Below, piece after piece: positions 20,117 through 29,202 of a DNA stretch of 31,694 nucleotides (the stretch's first letter is position 1; each line of letters starts with the position of its first letter). The stretch lies in contig BFEA01000036.1 of NCBI GenBank assembly GCA_003427395.1, forward strand, positions 3,953,522 to 3,985,215, read 5' to 3'. The stretch is from Chara braunii. Its lineage: Eukaryota; Streptophyta; Charophyceae; Charales; Characeae. Under the pieces are notes generated by a model. The model had not been told where the DNA came from, made no database searches, and was given only the letters and a program-made list of their open reading frames with translations. A program made the position numbers and the translations under genes.

Positions 20117-21599
20117 ATGGACCAAAGGTCCGGGGAAACAAACGAGGCCTATCAAGCCTGGATGCTGGCCTGGAGTACCGAAACCTAGAGACGGGCGCAT
20201 GACGTACCCACCTCAGCAAAGAAGAAGGCAGAAGACGCCGAGAAGGCACGTCTGCCGGCAATTCAACAGCAGCGCCAGCATGACGAGGTAGCAGCAAAGG
20301 CCGCCGATGAAGAACGAGTTCAACATCGTGAGAAGATATTCAACGGAGAACAGACTTTGCTCACAATGGCAGCGGATTGGAGGGCCGAGGTCGAGAATGG
20401 CAAGATGGAAGATAGTGAAAACAAGATCGCTCTACTCCTCTCCCATCTCACGGACCTCCTGGCAACATCCATTACACAGCAGGAGGACATCCACAGCCTC
20501 GACGCATGTGAATCAAGTCCACGGCCGCCTCCGGCAGCTGAAGCAGCAACCTGTCACCGCCACCGATGCCAACTCTTCCAACACCTCTGATCGCCTCGAG
20601 GCATTGGAGATGGACGTTGGCTCCCTCAAGGACGGCGTGCAGTTACAGCAAACCGCAGCGCAACAGTTGGAGCAGCGGATCTGTACTACCGCGAACAACT
20701 CGAGTTCGGAACCACGAGAGACAACTCCAAAGTTCGACGGGCAGGAGATCGTCTGCGACTCGACGAAGACAGATCCGATTCCATGGTTCCGCAAGTTCGA
20801 GCTCACGCTGCAACTACACTACGTCAAATAACACAAGCACCACGAGTACTTATACTCTTGGACAGGGGACGCGTGCCAAGCATGGTTGAACAATCTTTTG
20901 TCCAAGTACGGAGTGGTAGCTGCCGACTTGCATACCAAGTTCAGCTGGGATGATCTGAAGGCGGCATGGCATAAGCGGTTCCAAATAGAGCCGTCGAAGA
21001 TCAAGGCAATGAACAAGTTAATGATCTTCGAACAAGGCATGCTGCCGAGTACCGACTGGATTGCCGAGTACCAACGCTTGACATCCGTCTCCGACATTCA
21101 AATGGGCTTTAAAGCCATCCGCCACTATTTTATGTCAAGGTCGTGTCCGACATTGAGCAATGCCTTGACTCATGTTGAGGACACCCTGATGACAATGGCG
21201 GCCACGCAGATAATTGTCACGAACAAGGAGGTTAAGAACCTGCGTTCGTCTGCGGCAGGCCCGAGCAGATGTCAGCATCGACCGAAAGTGGTCGTGGTCA
21301 TGGCGGCAACGCCGCTTGACCAAACTAGCGAGGCCGTAACTGCCAATGAAGGGGACAGACTCGCAGCCGCCCGGGAAGGTGGCCGCCCCGGCAAAGGCCG
21401 AGGACGAGGCAAGGCGAAGACAAACACCGCATCTAGCCTCGGGCCCGGCGCAGCAGCTCCAGCCTCATGGTCCCAATACGATCTCTCCGAGCAAACATAC
21501 AAAGCGCGCACAAGATTTCACTATTGCCTATGGTGCAACAGCGATCTCCATGAGAAAGTGGCCTGCCCGTCGAAAGACAAGGGCAAATCGGGAAACTGA
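20117..21599 (+). pseudogene. LTR retrotransposon gag with CCHC zinc knuckle, broken
   Basis: The likely start is ATG 20117 (MDQRSGETNEAYQAWMLAW), about 130 bases after the proposed LTR. An Ala/Glu/Lys-rich coiled-coil region follows (AKKKAEDAEKARLPAIQQQR; WRAEVENGKMEDSENKIALL), then a Gln/Leu heptad stretch (RLEALEMDVGSLKDGVQLQQ), then the retrotransposon gag capsid domain (KTDPIPWFRKFELTLQLHYV; WDDLKAAWHKRFQ; SDWIAEYQRLTS-like), an RGRG basic patch and the knuckle CLWCNSDLHEKVAC (CX2CX4HX4C). Breaks are TAG at 20186-20188, a frameshift at about 20500, TAA at 20829-20831, and TGA at 21597-21599. The product would have packaged element RNA. The resemblance to charophyte gag proteins is from memory. 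Confidence 0.75.
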
Positions 21600-21679
21600 G
21601 CACTGCCGGGAGTGACGCGACGACACTCTCGACGCCTTCAGGACCGGTCACTTCATGGGTGACCGCCCTTCCTTCTTAG

Positions 21680-22018
21680 GCACATGCGGAAGTCGATAGT
21701 CCTCCTCTTCTTTATTCTTTTGAGGACTATGCTGCTCGGCTGGTTCCTACGCTGAGTACCCAAGCTCAAGGACAAGATGTGTCTTCTCCGTCCGGCAGTG
21801 GCAACTTATCGACTTCAAGTGGCTCTTCAGGGGATTCAGTGCGCGAGTTAAACATAGAGGTATTGGACCCGCTCACGTCCGAGGACTTTGCATGGCTTCC
21901 TCTCCCGACCACAGGCCGTTTGTCGGGACCGCAATGCGCAGCACTATGCGCTCATCTCCACACGTACTTATCCTTCTATACACCACCAACTTTGCCGACC
22001 ACGGCCGTTTGCGAGGCC
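21680..22018 (+). pseudogene. Gag to protease linker fragment of the LTR element
   Basis: A frame different from the gag end reads VDSPPLLYSFEDYAARLVPT, a Ser/Gly-rich stretch, then EVLDPLTSEDFAWLPLPTTG and GPQCAALCAHLHTYLSFYT. It continues the element downstream of gag, so a frameshift lies between about 21600 and 21680. The reading stops at about 22018, where sequence composition changes sharply, before any protease DTG/DSG motif. Function is unknown. Confidence 0.5.
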
Positions 22019-22329
22019 TAGGCCGTGACCCCGCGGACGTGTCCGCGCGGCCGGGCGACTTTGCGGCCGCATGGCGGCCAGTGGGGAGGGTGGTTTGGGA
22101 TTTGGGAAGTGCCATGGGGCGGCGCAACCCCATCCTCACCCCCTCAAAAAAAAAAAAAAAAAAAAAAAACTAATTTTTGGGTAGGGGGGTTTAGGTGAGT
22201 GAAAGTATTTCAAAAAAAATAAAAATTTAAAAAACAACATTTTTTTTTTAAATTTTTTTTTTCATTGATTGATTGATTGATTGATTGGCCCCACAGGCGC
22301 ACACACACACACACACAGAGGTACGATTG
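22019..22329. other. GC-rich patch, A run and simple repeats
   Basis: 22019-22145 is very GC-rich with inverted words (GCGGACGTGTCCGC, GCGGCCGC). It ends in a run of A (about 22147-22169), as a retroposed 3' end would. AT-rich sequence follows, then (ATTG)n at about 22263-22287 and (CA)n at 22298-22317. No gene. Confidence 0.6.
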
Positions 22330-23601
22330 TATATTTCCATGTTCTAGCGGAAGATTCATTCGATTTTGCTTTCATGAGCAAGGATAATAGGTTGAATTAC
22401 CCCTTGGGACCTGAGAAAATCCTGTACCTAATGGCGAACTACAAAAGCCATAAGAAATCACTAAGATGGATTACAATTTACAAATGGTAATCAATGCATG
22501 TTCTCACAAGCTGCTCTGATCTGTGCTGAGGCCCTGGGCCTGATTAGCGATGTGATGCATAAATTTTGTATGGAAAAGTCTCGCATACTAAGGGAACTGC
22601 ACGATATCAACGTAAACCTTTGGTGGCCAATTGATTCCATCAATGAATACTGCTTGAATATACCGGATCCAGTCTTTTCGTTTTTTTCAGCAGATATCAG
22701 CCGATGCTTTGAGTAAATCCCCACGGATGGATCAAAGCATGGATTGATCTTTGCGCTCTCTTTTTCAATCAACAAAGGCTTTGCCTATAGGATGAGAACG
22801 AAAGGTGATAAGCTCATTAAGGTTAGTACATCAGAGAGTGGCAGGATAAGGGCTGGTTGGACTAAATTGACGCATGTGGAACATAACGAAAGACTTGTTG
22901 ACCCTGGTCAGCTCATTGAAATGAATCAATGACTGGTGGATAGGAATTATATCCAATTCGGGGGAAAAATATGGAAACAGAGAAATGGTATTCCTATGGG
23001 GCTACCTTGCTCCCCGATCCGGTGCAAGCTGTATTTCTTCCGATATGAATTTGATTGTATAATGAGGTTGGTCAGGACGTGGAACAAGCACCTGGTCCTG
23101 CTGTTCTCCCACACCTTCAGATAGATGGATGATCTGAATGCCCTGAACAACACTTGCATCAGGGAATTCCTCCTACAGGATCACCCCCGCGATGACAAAA
23201 ATCCAATCTGGCTATATCCCTCGGACTTCATCGAAATCAAGGAACAGAGTACCGGGGACAGAGAGGGCACATTCCTGAATCTCAGACTCACTATGGAAGC
23301 ACCTGATGGGAAATACAGCAACGAGAAATTTGATAAGGTGGAAGAAATGGGTCTGAAGGCTAATCGGTATATTAGATATAAATCAAATTATTCAAACAGG
23401 ACCACCGAACAATCTCTGTCCATCATCCTTGGGCAGACGGCCTCTGTACTCATTCTCACATCCACCCCCCAGAGAGTTGTAGCGGACATTCTAAAGATCG
23501 TGAACAAAATGAGTTACAATGGCTTTAACAGAAGAAGATGTTGGGGGATGGTCAGAAGGGTACTCAAAAACCCGGAAGGATTTCAGCCTTTCAGATGTTA
23601 A
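22330..23601 (+). pseudogene. Penelope-like or related reverse transcriptase with three in-frame stops
   Basis: The first part (to about 22480; NYPLGPEKILYLMANYKSHK then RWIT) is in one frame. A one-base shift near 22470-22490 leads to a long frame to 23601. That frame has FFSADISRCFE (first catalytic Asp), NYIQFGGKIWKQRNGIPMGL then PCSPI (the IPMG and SP block), and MDDLNALNN (active-site DD). The C-terminal stretch KANRYIRYKSNYSNR...GFNRRRC matches the thumb-side pattern of IPMG-type eukaryotic RTs. In-frame stops are TAA 22714-22716, TGA 22930-22932 and TAG 23122-23124. The last replaces the residue right before MDD, where a Tyr is usual. No GIY-YIG domain follows. The copy is far less eroded than 16095-17310 and belongs to a different family. 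Confidence 0.7.
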
Positions 23602-23724
23602 TCCAGGATAGTGCATGGAATCCTCATAAATTCCTTTGGGATGCCGTACTAACGCTGCGTGTCTGTCTGGGTGGGTTGTGTGTAGGTGTGTGATGTGACC
23701 CCAGGCCTTCTGGAAACAGAGGGA

Positions 23725-23790
23725 CCTGGGTAGGTATCTGCAAGGGACCTGTCTGGGACAGGTACCCTTACAGATACCTATCCCACCAGG
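23725..23790. repeat. Long imperfect hairpin
   Basis: The left arm 23725-23753 (TAGGTATCTGCAAGGG then ACCTGTC) pairs with 23757-23790 (GACAGGT then ACCCTTACAGATACCTA). The loop is TGG, with one mismatch (G-T in RNA) and short bulges. It lies about 120 bases after the reverse transcriptase pseudogene and just before the CA tract. It may be a 3' end structure of that element or a foldback insertion. Confidence 0.75.
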
Positions 23791-23810
23791 GCCCCTTGCA
23801 GGGGTTGAGG

Positions 23811-23813
<3 letters not shown>

Positions 23814-23884
<71 letters not shown>
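23814..23884. repeat. (CA)n microsatellite
   Basis: About 35 uninterrupted CA units. The Cys/Val ORF across it on the minus strand is an artefact. Confidence 0.95.
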
Positions 23885-23885
<1 letters not shown>

Positions 23886-24860
23886 TCGCATTTCTAAGGG
23901 TATGCTGATAATTTTTCTCCCCTTACCCCCTGTTTGTGGTCATTGATGAAACCCGGTTTTACCGATGCGAAAAAAAGGGGAGTACCACAGTCGGCCTACC
24001 CATCCACCCCCCGAAGTTTTTACGGGTTATTATCTATTTGTCTATTTGAGGCCTGGGATGTTGGTAGGTTTGCCCTGAGGGTCTGAGGATACCCTTGGTG
24101 AACGGTAACCCGGCATGGCGAGACGGTGCCTACCTATTTAACCTATGCGCCCGACGGGCTCTACCTCTATTATCTGAGTGGTAACCTACGACACAACTCG
24201 TTGTAGTTTACTCCTCCGACTCTGTGCTGACTTGGCGTGCACCGAACCATCGGTACGGGGGATTCTTGTGCCCTAAGGGTGCTTATCATTACTAGCGCTT
24301 TTGGGATACGTGTGCCTGTGGGAAAGCCTGGGGCGTGCCGATTGCTCCCCGCCGTCATAGCTACTCATTGCTATGTCTACCACTGGAGAGTACCTTCCTT
24401 CAGTAAACGAGATGCTTCGTGATGAGGGACTCCTTCAGGGAGCCGATTCCGACACGGTGAGTTGAATTGATCTTTGGTGTGGTTAGGGCTTCGTGACTTG
24501 TTACTTGCCTCTTTGTATGGATTCTTGGTGTGTGAAACTATCCACACAAACGACCATGGATGGGTGTGCGTCTTTTTTAACATCTCCCTCTGATGAGCTG
24601 TCGTAAGTGGCATTTAGCGAAAAGCTAGCTTAAGGGATATCGCCACTAATCCCCAGCCGCTCCATCCCGCTCTCCGGTCTTCATCACCCTACCCCTCGTC
24701 TTGTAACATGGTGAGAAGCTTTATGGAGGTGGTTTTGAGTTTTCACACACTCCCTATGGTATGATCCTTGATTGTTTCTATTCGTAGGATGCTTCTCTCA
24801 CAATAGTTACTAGGTTGCTGCGTTGTATTATTGTCCCTGGCGTGCATGGTGTTGGTTGTG
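23885..24860. other. Unassigned stretch, one possible short exon
   Basis: No recognisable gene. One candidate: ATG at 24373 opens MSTTGEYLPSVNEMLRDEGL and about nine more codons up to a good splice-donor-like ACG/GTGAGTTG at about 24459. A T-rich stretch ending TTCGTAG (about 24788) could be the acceptor. There is no homology that I recognise, so this stays a possibility only. Confidence 0.3.
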
Positions 24861-25340
24861 TCAATCTGTGGGTTGACGTAGGAACGCTTTTCTCGCAAGG
24901 AGCGGCGGTGAGAGTCTCGTTCGACTCACGTGGAGCTTATTGTTGATGCAGTATTGCGTAGCCTCGTCATGTAGAATGGGGTATTGAGGAATATGAGCTA
25001 AATGGTCTGCTGATGAGGACAGGGAAACCATGATCTGTTGAATCTGTGTTGATCCCTTGTGAGATGAGTGGACGGTGAAGTGGGTGACGGCGGCGAGGGC
25101 GGGGGTTGCTTCGGGGGAGGATGATGCCCTCAGATTATGAGTTGTTAGGGAGAATGGGCACATGGGTTGCGTAGTGGGGTGTGTGCTCTCGGCTTTGGTA
25201 ATCAAGATTTTTGGTACGGTGGTGTGAAACTTTCCATTGGGTCGTTTCTCGGCACAGATGCACTCCATGAACGTTCTGATGATAGGAACTCGAACATATG
25301 AAGTTGTTGCTTCGGTGTCGTACATGAATTTTTGTAGCAT
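24861..25340 (-). CDS. Unidentified ORF
   Basis: I do not recognise this 159-codon frame. It opens with MLQKFMYDTEATTSYVRVPI and has no membrane segment, repeat or known motif. The first 206 bases overlap another open frame (25135-25674) on the same strand. If both are remnants of one protein, a frameshift would lie near 25340, because the upstream frame meets a TGA only a few codons before this one opens. No neighbour suggests a function. Chance or decayed transposon coding sequence is quite possible. Confidence 0.25.
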   Translation of the reverse strand: MLQKFMYDTEATTSYVRVPIIRTFMECICAEKRPNGKFHTTVPKILITKAESTHPTTQPMCPFSLTTHNLRASSSPEATPALAAVTHFTVHSSHKGSTQIQQIMVSLSSSADHLAHIPQYPILHDEATQYCINNKLHVSRTRLSPPLLARKAFLRQPTD

Positions 25341-25674
25341 TTGTGCTTTCCAGTTTCATGCTAGGAGGGAAGCGGGTTGGTGTTGAGGAATAAAGCATTT
25401 GACTACCCAATTGGGATTCACTATTCTCAAGACTTCGGAGATCAGGATTTTCTTTCCCGTTTGATGAAATGTTTTCACCAACTCGCCTAGTAATTCCCCC
25501 CTGTTTGTTTTTCTTCAGTAAATGAATGAGTGTGGTTGTAGCTTTGCTGCTCTTGCAATCTGTGCGTGATCTACCAGTTACCTTGCTATCAGTATAGGTT
25601 GTCAAGAGCAGTTTAAAATATGTGATAGTCTTTGAGTGAAACTCAGCCTGATCCGGTATGGATGATCGTACCAC
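25135..25674 (-). CDS. Unidentified ORF overlapping the previous one
   Basis: This frame has 179 codons. The part before the overlap is Lys/Thr/Ser-rich (SRTDCKSSKATTTLIHLLKK), followed by a charged stretch (GENISSNGKENPDLRSLENS). I see no domain. After about 25340 this frame becomes His/Ser-rich, which looks like a shadow of the other frame. It begins with GTG in this window, so a start codon is uncertain. Best read as the possible upstream half of a broken or spliced unit, or as chance. Confidence 0.2.
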   Translation of the reverse strand: MVRSSIPDQAEFHSKTITYFKLLLTTYTDSKVTGRSRTDCKSSKATTTLIHLLKKNKQGGITRRVGENISSNGKENPDLRSLENSESQLGSQMLYSSTPTRFPPSMKLESTNATKIHVRHRSNNFICSSSYHQNVHGVHLCRETTQWKVSHHRTKNLDYQSREHTPHYATHVPILPNNS

Positions 25675-25911
25675 CTGGATGCCATGCTCTCCTCACTCTT
25701 TAGGTTTGTATATATGCATTCTGGTATGGAGTTGACGACTGGGGTATATTATACACACAGACATCACACACACACACACATATACAGGATGAGGACCGGG
25801 TTGTGGTGGAAGTTGGCAGGCACGGCTGGGAGCCCCCCCTGTTCCCGGGACTCGTATTATGCTTGAGCAGGCCTACTACGAGACAAAGGGACTGAGGCTC
25901 ATGAAGTCCGC

Positions 25912-26024
25912 TTCCCGGGCTGATAGGAAAAAGGGTTTGAATTGTGAACCAGTTCTCTTTTTTTTGGGACTTTTTTTGTTTTTTTTTTGGTTCTTTTCGG
26001 TCTTTTGTCGTATTCTTTTGTTGC

Positions 26025-26066
<42 letters not shown>

Positions 26067-26298
26067 CTTTTTCTACACAGCCCATTCACCATCTCTCTCT
26101 GTAAGTGGAAGGGACTGTATCAGGAATGCCTTTTCAGCTTCCGAATTTTGTGGGTGCAGTTTCTTCCCGGGCTGATAGGAAAAAGGGTTTGAATCCTGAA
26201 CCGGTTCTCTGTTTTTTTGGGTTTTTTTTTCGGTCTTTTGTCATATTCTTTTGTCGTTCTCTCTTTTTCTCTCTCTCTTTCTTTTTTTTTTTTTTTTC
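25912..26298. repeat. Tandem duplication, 252-bp period, with pyrimidine tracts
   Basis: TTCCCGGGCTGATAGGAAAA begins at 25912 and again at 26164. Both copies continue AGGGTTTGAA, GAACC, GTTCTCT, T runs and CGGTCTTTTGTC.TATTCTTT. The first copy ends in a T run then CTACACAG, followed 20 bases later by CTGTAAGTGG. The second ends in a T run then TTTTTTCAG. Both copies therefore end like splice acceptors. Polylysine and polyphenylalanine ORFs here are artefacts. Confidence 0.75.
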
Positions 26299-26698
26299 CT
26301 TTTTTCAGACGCCTACCCGCATACCCACCCCGTCTGTCCCTTCCCTTAAACCGGTAGCTGGCCCCAAGAGCCACCCCGAACCCCCTAACAACCACTGCAC
26401 GGGGAAATACTTAGTTCAGCGCATGGACGGTACCACTTGAGCGTGCTTTTTGCTTCCCCCTTTCTAAGGGTCTGTACCAATATAGATGAAGCCGGGCGTG
26501 TATAGGACCAAATTCCATTATATATTGACGAGCTTAGCTCCTCGGATCCTATCGAAAGGGAGCGACCACTCAGGACCACCCATGCTGGGTTCTTTTTCAT
26601 ATCTTCTGCTTCCCGCTTTCTTTTCTATTTGGTTGCATCCTAGCCTTGTATATATGTATACTTCTTGTAGCACGTACATTGCTAGTCCGGTTGTATAC
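26299..26698. other. Unassigned stretch
   Basis: I see nothing that I can support as a gene here. The sequence is of mixed composition, without repeats matching other parts of the window. Confidence 0.5.
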
Positions 26699-26706
26699 GT
26701 TTGATT

Positions 26707-27089
26707 CTACGTAGCACCATGTTCGCGTTCGGAGGCGAACGTGAACATGTTCGCCCGAACGCGAACAAGCGCCGAAAACCCTCCGAACGGGAACATAAAA
26801 AATATTTAAAAAGAAAAAAGAAAAAACTTCAAAAAGGTTCTCAGAAAAATCTGGACAAAATGTATGTTATGTAAAATAATAATATAAGCAACTTTTGCTT
26901 GGAGTCATGTTCAAATTCGTAGCCAATCATGAGTTAAAAATCAAAAACCAAAAAGTAAGTTTTTTTTTTTTTTTTTTACAGAAAAAAAAATTATGTTCGC
27001 CCGAACATGTTCGCGAGCTGTTCGTGCGAACGCGTGAACACGTTTGTTCGAACGTAAAGGGGCGCGAACACGTTTGCCGTGGTACACAG
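26707..27089 (+). mobile_element. GTTCG-rich MITE, copy 1 (383 bp), hAT-like
   Basis: The left end is CTACGTAGCACCATGTTCG. The reverse complement of the right end is CTGTGTACCACGGC. An exact 8-bp direct repeat GTTTGATT flanks it (26699-26706 and 27090-27097), as in hAT elements. Both ends are packed with GTTCG, CGAAC and CGAACATGTTCG palindromes, probable transposase-binding repeats. The interior carries a variant of the dispersed core (TATGTTATGTAAAATAA, CAACTTTTGCTTGGAG) at about 26870-26920. No coding capacity, so it would be moved by an enzyme encoded elsewhere. Confidence 0.8.
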
Positions 27090-27141
27090 GTTTGATTGTA
27101 TTTACGAAGCAAAGCGTGCGGGGCAAGGCGTCTATTCGACT

Positions 27142-27393
27142 ATGGCAGACTGGGACTTCACGACCGGAGCGGAGGAGGACCTTCCGATAACGCTGGAACC
27201 TGAGGAGGATATCGCGGCGGAGGAAGCGGTATATGGTCTTGTACCTCCTTACTCTGTGGTTGTTTGGGGATTGGTTGTCTGTGTCTGCCTCTATAATTGG
27301 ATGTGCTTTTGCAAAAAAAACCCTCCGACGAGCCGGTTGAGTGGCAACGGCGAAAAAGCTTTTGGGGGAGCCACACCCCTCCTGCGGCGCTGA
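27142..27393 (+). CDS. Small acidic ORF with one hydrophobic segment, possible first exon
   Basis: ATG 27142 sits in a favourable context (ACTATGG). Residues 1-30 are acidic and locally GC-rich (MADWDFTTGAEEDLPITLEP then EEDIAAEEAV). Residues about 36-56 are hydrophobic (PYSVVVWGLVVCVCLYNWMC), then a short basic tail to a stop at 27391-27393. The composition change after residue 30 coincides with GCG/GTATATGG, a possible splice donor, so the real coding part may be the acidic exon only. I recognise no family. It lies 45 bases past the target duplication of the MITE. Confidence 0.3.
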   Translation: MADWDFTTGAEEDLPITLEPEEDIAAEEAVYGLVPPYSVVVWGLVVCVCLYNWMCFCKKNPPTSRLSGNGEKAFGGATPLLRR

Positions 27394-27443
27394 TCATCCC
27401 ATGAAGTGCAAACCGGGCCCCCACTTGTTCTCTCCTAGCCGTT

Positions 27444-27545
27444 CTACCATGTCGGACTTTGTTGCTCGATGGCTTGGTCTAGCTCCACTATTTCTCGCTG
27501 AAGTTGCTTGATTTTGACCTTCAGTATTTTGCTGCGATCATCGTT
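27444..27545 (-). CDS. Possible terminal exon encoding a coiled coil
   Basis: On the minus strand CATATCCAG (acceptor-like) is followed by NDDRSKILKVKIKQLQREIV and ELDQAIEQQSPTW, then TAG at 27446-27444. The hydrophobic residues fall in heptads, so a short coiled coil is likely. No upstream exon could be fixed; AAAG/GTAAGG at about 27773 is a possible donor. This could also be a remnant of a retrotransposon gag, many of which carry such helices. Confidence 0.3.
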   Translation of the reverse strand, partial: NDDRSKILKVKIKQLQREIVELDQAIEQQSPTW

Positions 27546-28037
27546 CTGGATATGAAATATCGTAGTATTGGCGAATGACTGGTTGTTCTGGGGACCATAT
27601 TTGGGTGTCATTTGCACTTAATTTGCTCACACTCATCCCTCCCTGCTCCCGCTGTGCTCCTCTTTGGTCTTTTCGCATCATTCTTTCCGTACCACTGTGA
27701 CATGTGATGTAACAAGCAGCCATCATCACCCTTCTTGGAGGGGACAGACGTTTCCTACTTGCTACCTTACCTTTCACATCCAACTTGTTTACAAGTACTA
27801 TTGATTCTTCCTTTGCCTACTTTGCTACTCGTTTTTGGATTTGTGGGCATATAATTGTTTACCTTTTTATATGGAATGTGGTATCAATACCCATGGATGC
27901 AAACATTTCGTCACTTCTGTATTGTTGGGGGACTTATGGCTCGGTGGCTGTTGGAAACAGTATGATTGGGACATTACCAGACCTGGTGTATCACCGTAAT
28001 GGTGGAGTGCATGACGAGTATGTCATGGGATTATTTG
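27546..28037. other. Unassigned stretch before a CA tract
   Basis: Open frames exist on both strands (minus 27538-27783, plus 27785-28030) but none shows a recognisable domain, and they have no supporting context. Confidence 0.4.
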
Positions 28038-28094
<57 letters not shown>

Positions 28095-28108
28095 AAACAC
28101 ACACAGAC
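28038..28108. repeat. (CA)n microsatellite
   Basis: About 24 CA units (28038-28086), then interrupted AAACACACAAACACACACAGACAC. Confidence 0.95.
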
Positions 28109-28448
28109 ACAAGCATATAAAATAACAAAAGTTTACTAACAAATTAAAAAATAAAAATAAGAGTTAAANAAAAAAAGATAATAAGCTACGTAGCACCGTG
28201 TTTGTGTTCGGGGGCGAATGCGAACATGTTCTCCCGAACGCGAACAAGCGCCGAAAACCCTCCGAACGCGAACATAAAAAATATTAAAAAAAAAACAAAA
28301 ACAAAGTTCTCAGAAAAATATGAAAACAATATTTATATGTTATGTAAAATAAGAAAACAAAAAACGTTTGCCTTGGAGTTATGTTCAAACTCGTAGCCAA
28401 TCATGAGTTAAGAATCAAAAACCGAAAAACAAAAAATATATATATATA

Positions 28449-29202
28449 CAGGGTAATTGGCGTTCGGGAGGGGCCGAACGCCCGAACCCGAACGCCTGAA
28501 CGTATGGGACCCCTTGGGGATGCGTTCGGCCGTTCGGGCCAAACATGGACCCAAAAAAAAAAAAAAAAAAAAAAAACAAAGTCATCAAAAAAATCTGAAA
28601 AAAAGATATGTTGTGAAGAAAAAAATATTAAACAAGATTTGCCTGAGCATTACATCCGAAATCCCTACCAAATTTGAAATAAAAATAAAATAAGAAAAAC
28701 AAATACTAATAATAAAAATAAAAAGAGAATTAAATTTAGTGAGTGCATGAGCATGTTTTCGACACCGCCATCTTTGGCGATTTTTCATTTTTGTTTGGCA
28801 TAGCTAAATTCCATGAAAATTGACAGGTGTGTACTTTACATAATGCAAAACCCATTAAAAAAGTTTCAAAAAATAATAAAATCGTTTAGACCCCTAACTA
28901 AAATGTAATTAAAAAGTAAAAAGTGAAACAATACGCGGGCGAGCATGTTTTGACACCGCCATCTTTGGCGATTTTTAATTCTTATTTGGCTTACGCAAAT
29001 GACTTGAAAATTTACAGGCGTGTACCTTACGTCATAGAGAACTCTCGAAAATAAATTCAGAAAAAAATAAATATTTTAGGCCCCTAAATAAGTTTTGGCG
29101 GGGGCCAAACGCCGTCGGGTTCGGACCCCTTACGGGACCCCGAACGACCGTACATACGGAGGTCTGCCCATGGACCTCCATACGTACGGGCTGGTGACCC
29201 TG
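28449..29202. mobile_element. Nested CAGGGT...ACCCTG element, 754 bp
   Basis: The element starts CAGGGTAATTGG and ends with the reverse complement of CAGGGTCACCAG. TATATATA stands on both sides, so the target duplication could be TA or the 8-bp TATATATA. CAGGG ends and 8 bp would suit hAT. Terminal regions carry GTTCGG, CGAACG and CGTACG inverted words. Inside are one copy of the dispersed core (about 28608-28682) and a tandem duplication. No coding capacity. Copy 1 of the surrounding MITE is the empty-site comparison. Confidence 0.75.
28749..29098. repeat. Tandem duplication with 192-bp period inside the nested element
   Basis: GAGCATGTTTT..GACACCGCC begins at 28749 and 28941. Both copies continue ATCTTTGGCGATTTTT, GTGTAC.TTAC and a CCCCTAA box (near 28890 and 29080). 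Each unit contains CGCCATCTTTGGCG, a 4-bp stem with a 6-base loop. The copies are well diverged. Confidence 0.75.

Larger units (their letters stand above)
17801..22018 (+). mobile_element. Ty3-like LTR retrotransposon, 5' part only
   Basis: A putative long 5' LTR (17801-19983) and a leader precede a gag with a CCHC knuckle (20117-21599) and a further gag/pre-protease stretch (to about 22018). There the similarity stops, and a GC-rich unrelated sequence and an A run follow. Protease, reverse transcriptase, RNase H, integrase and a 3' LTR are absent from the window, so the copy is truncated. The gag carries several stops and frameshifts. Ty3-type assignment rests on gag style alone. Confidence 0.6.

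Noticed and set aside
22714-23124. Programmed stop-codon recoding in the RT
   Set aside because: Three different stops, each one base from a sense codon, fit random decay better, and no recoding signal is seen.
16095-23601. Integrated virus origin of the RT and gag pieces
   Set aside because: The motifs fit Penelope-like and Ty3-like retrotransposons, and no capsid, envelope or other virus-specific gene is present.
25012-25031. CTGATGA followed by GAAAC, hammerhead-like
   Set aside because: The bases between them (GGACAGG) cannot form stem II.
25700-26395. Polylysine and polyphenylalanine ORFs
   Set aside because: They are read through homopolymers and have no protein-like flanks.
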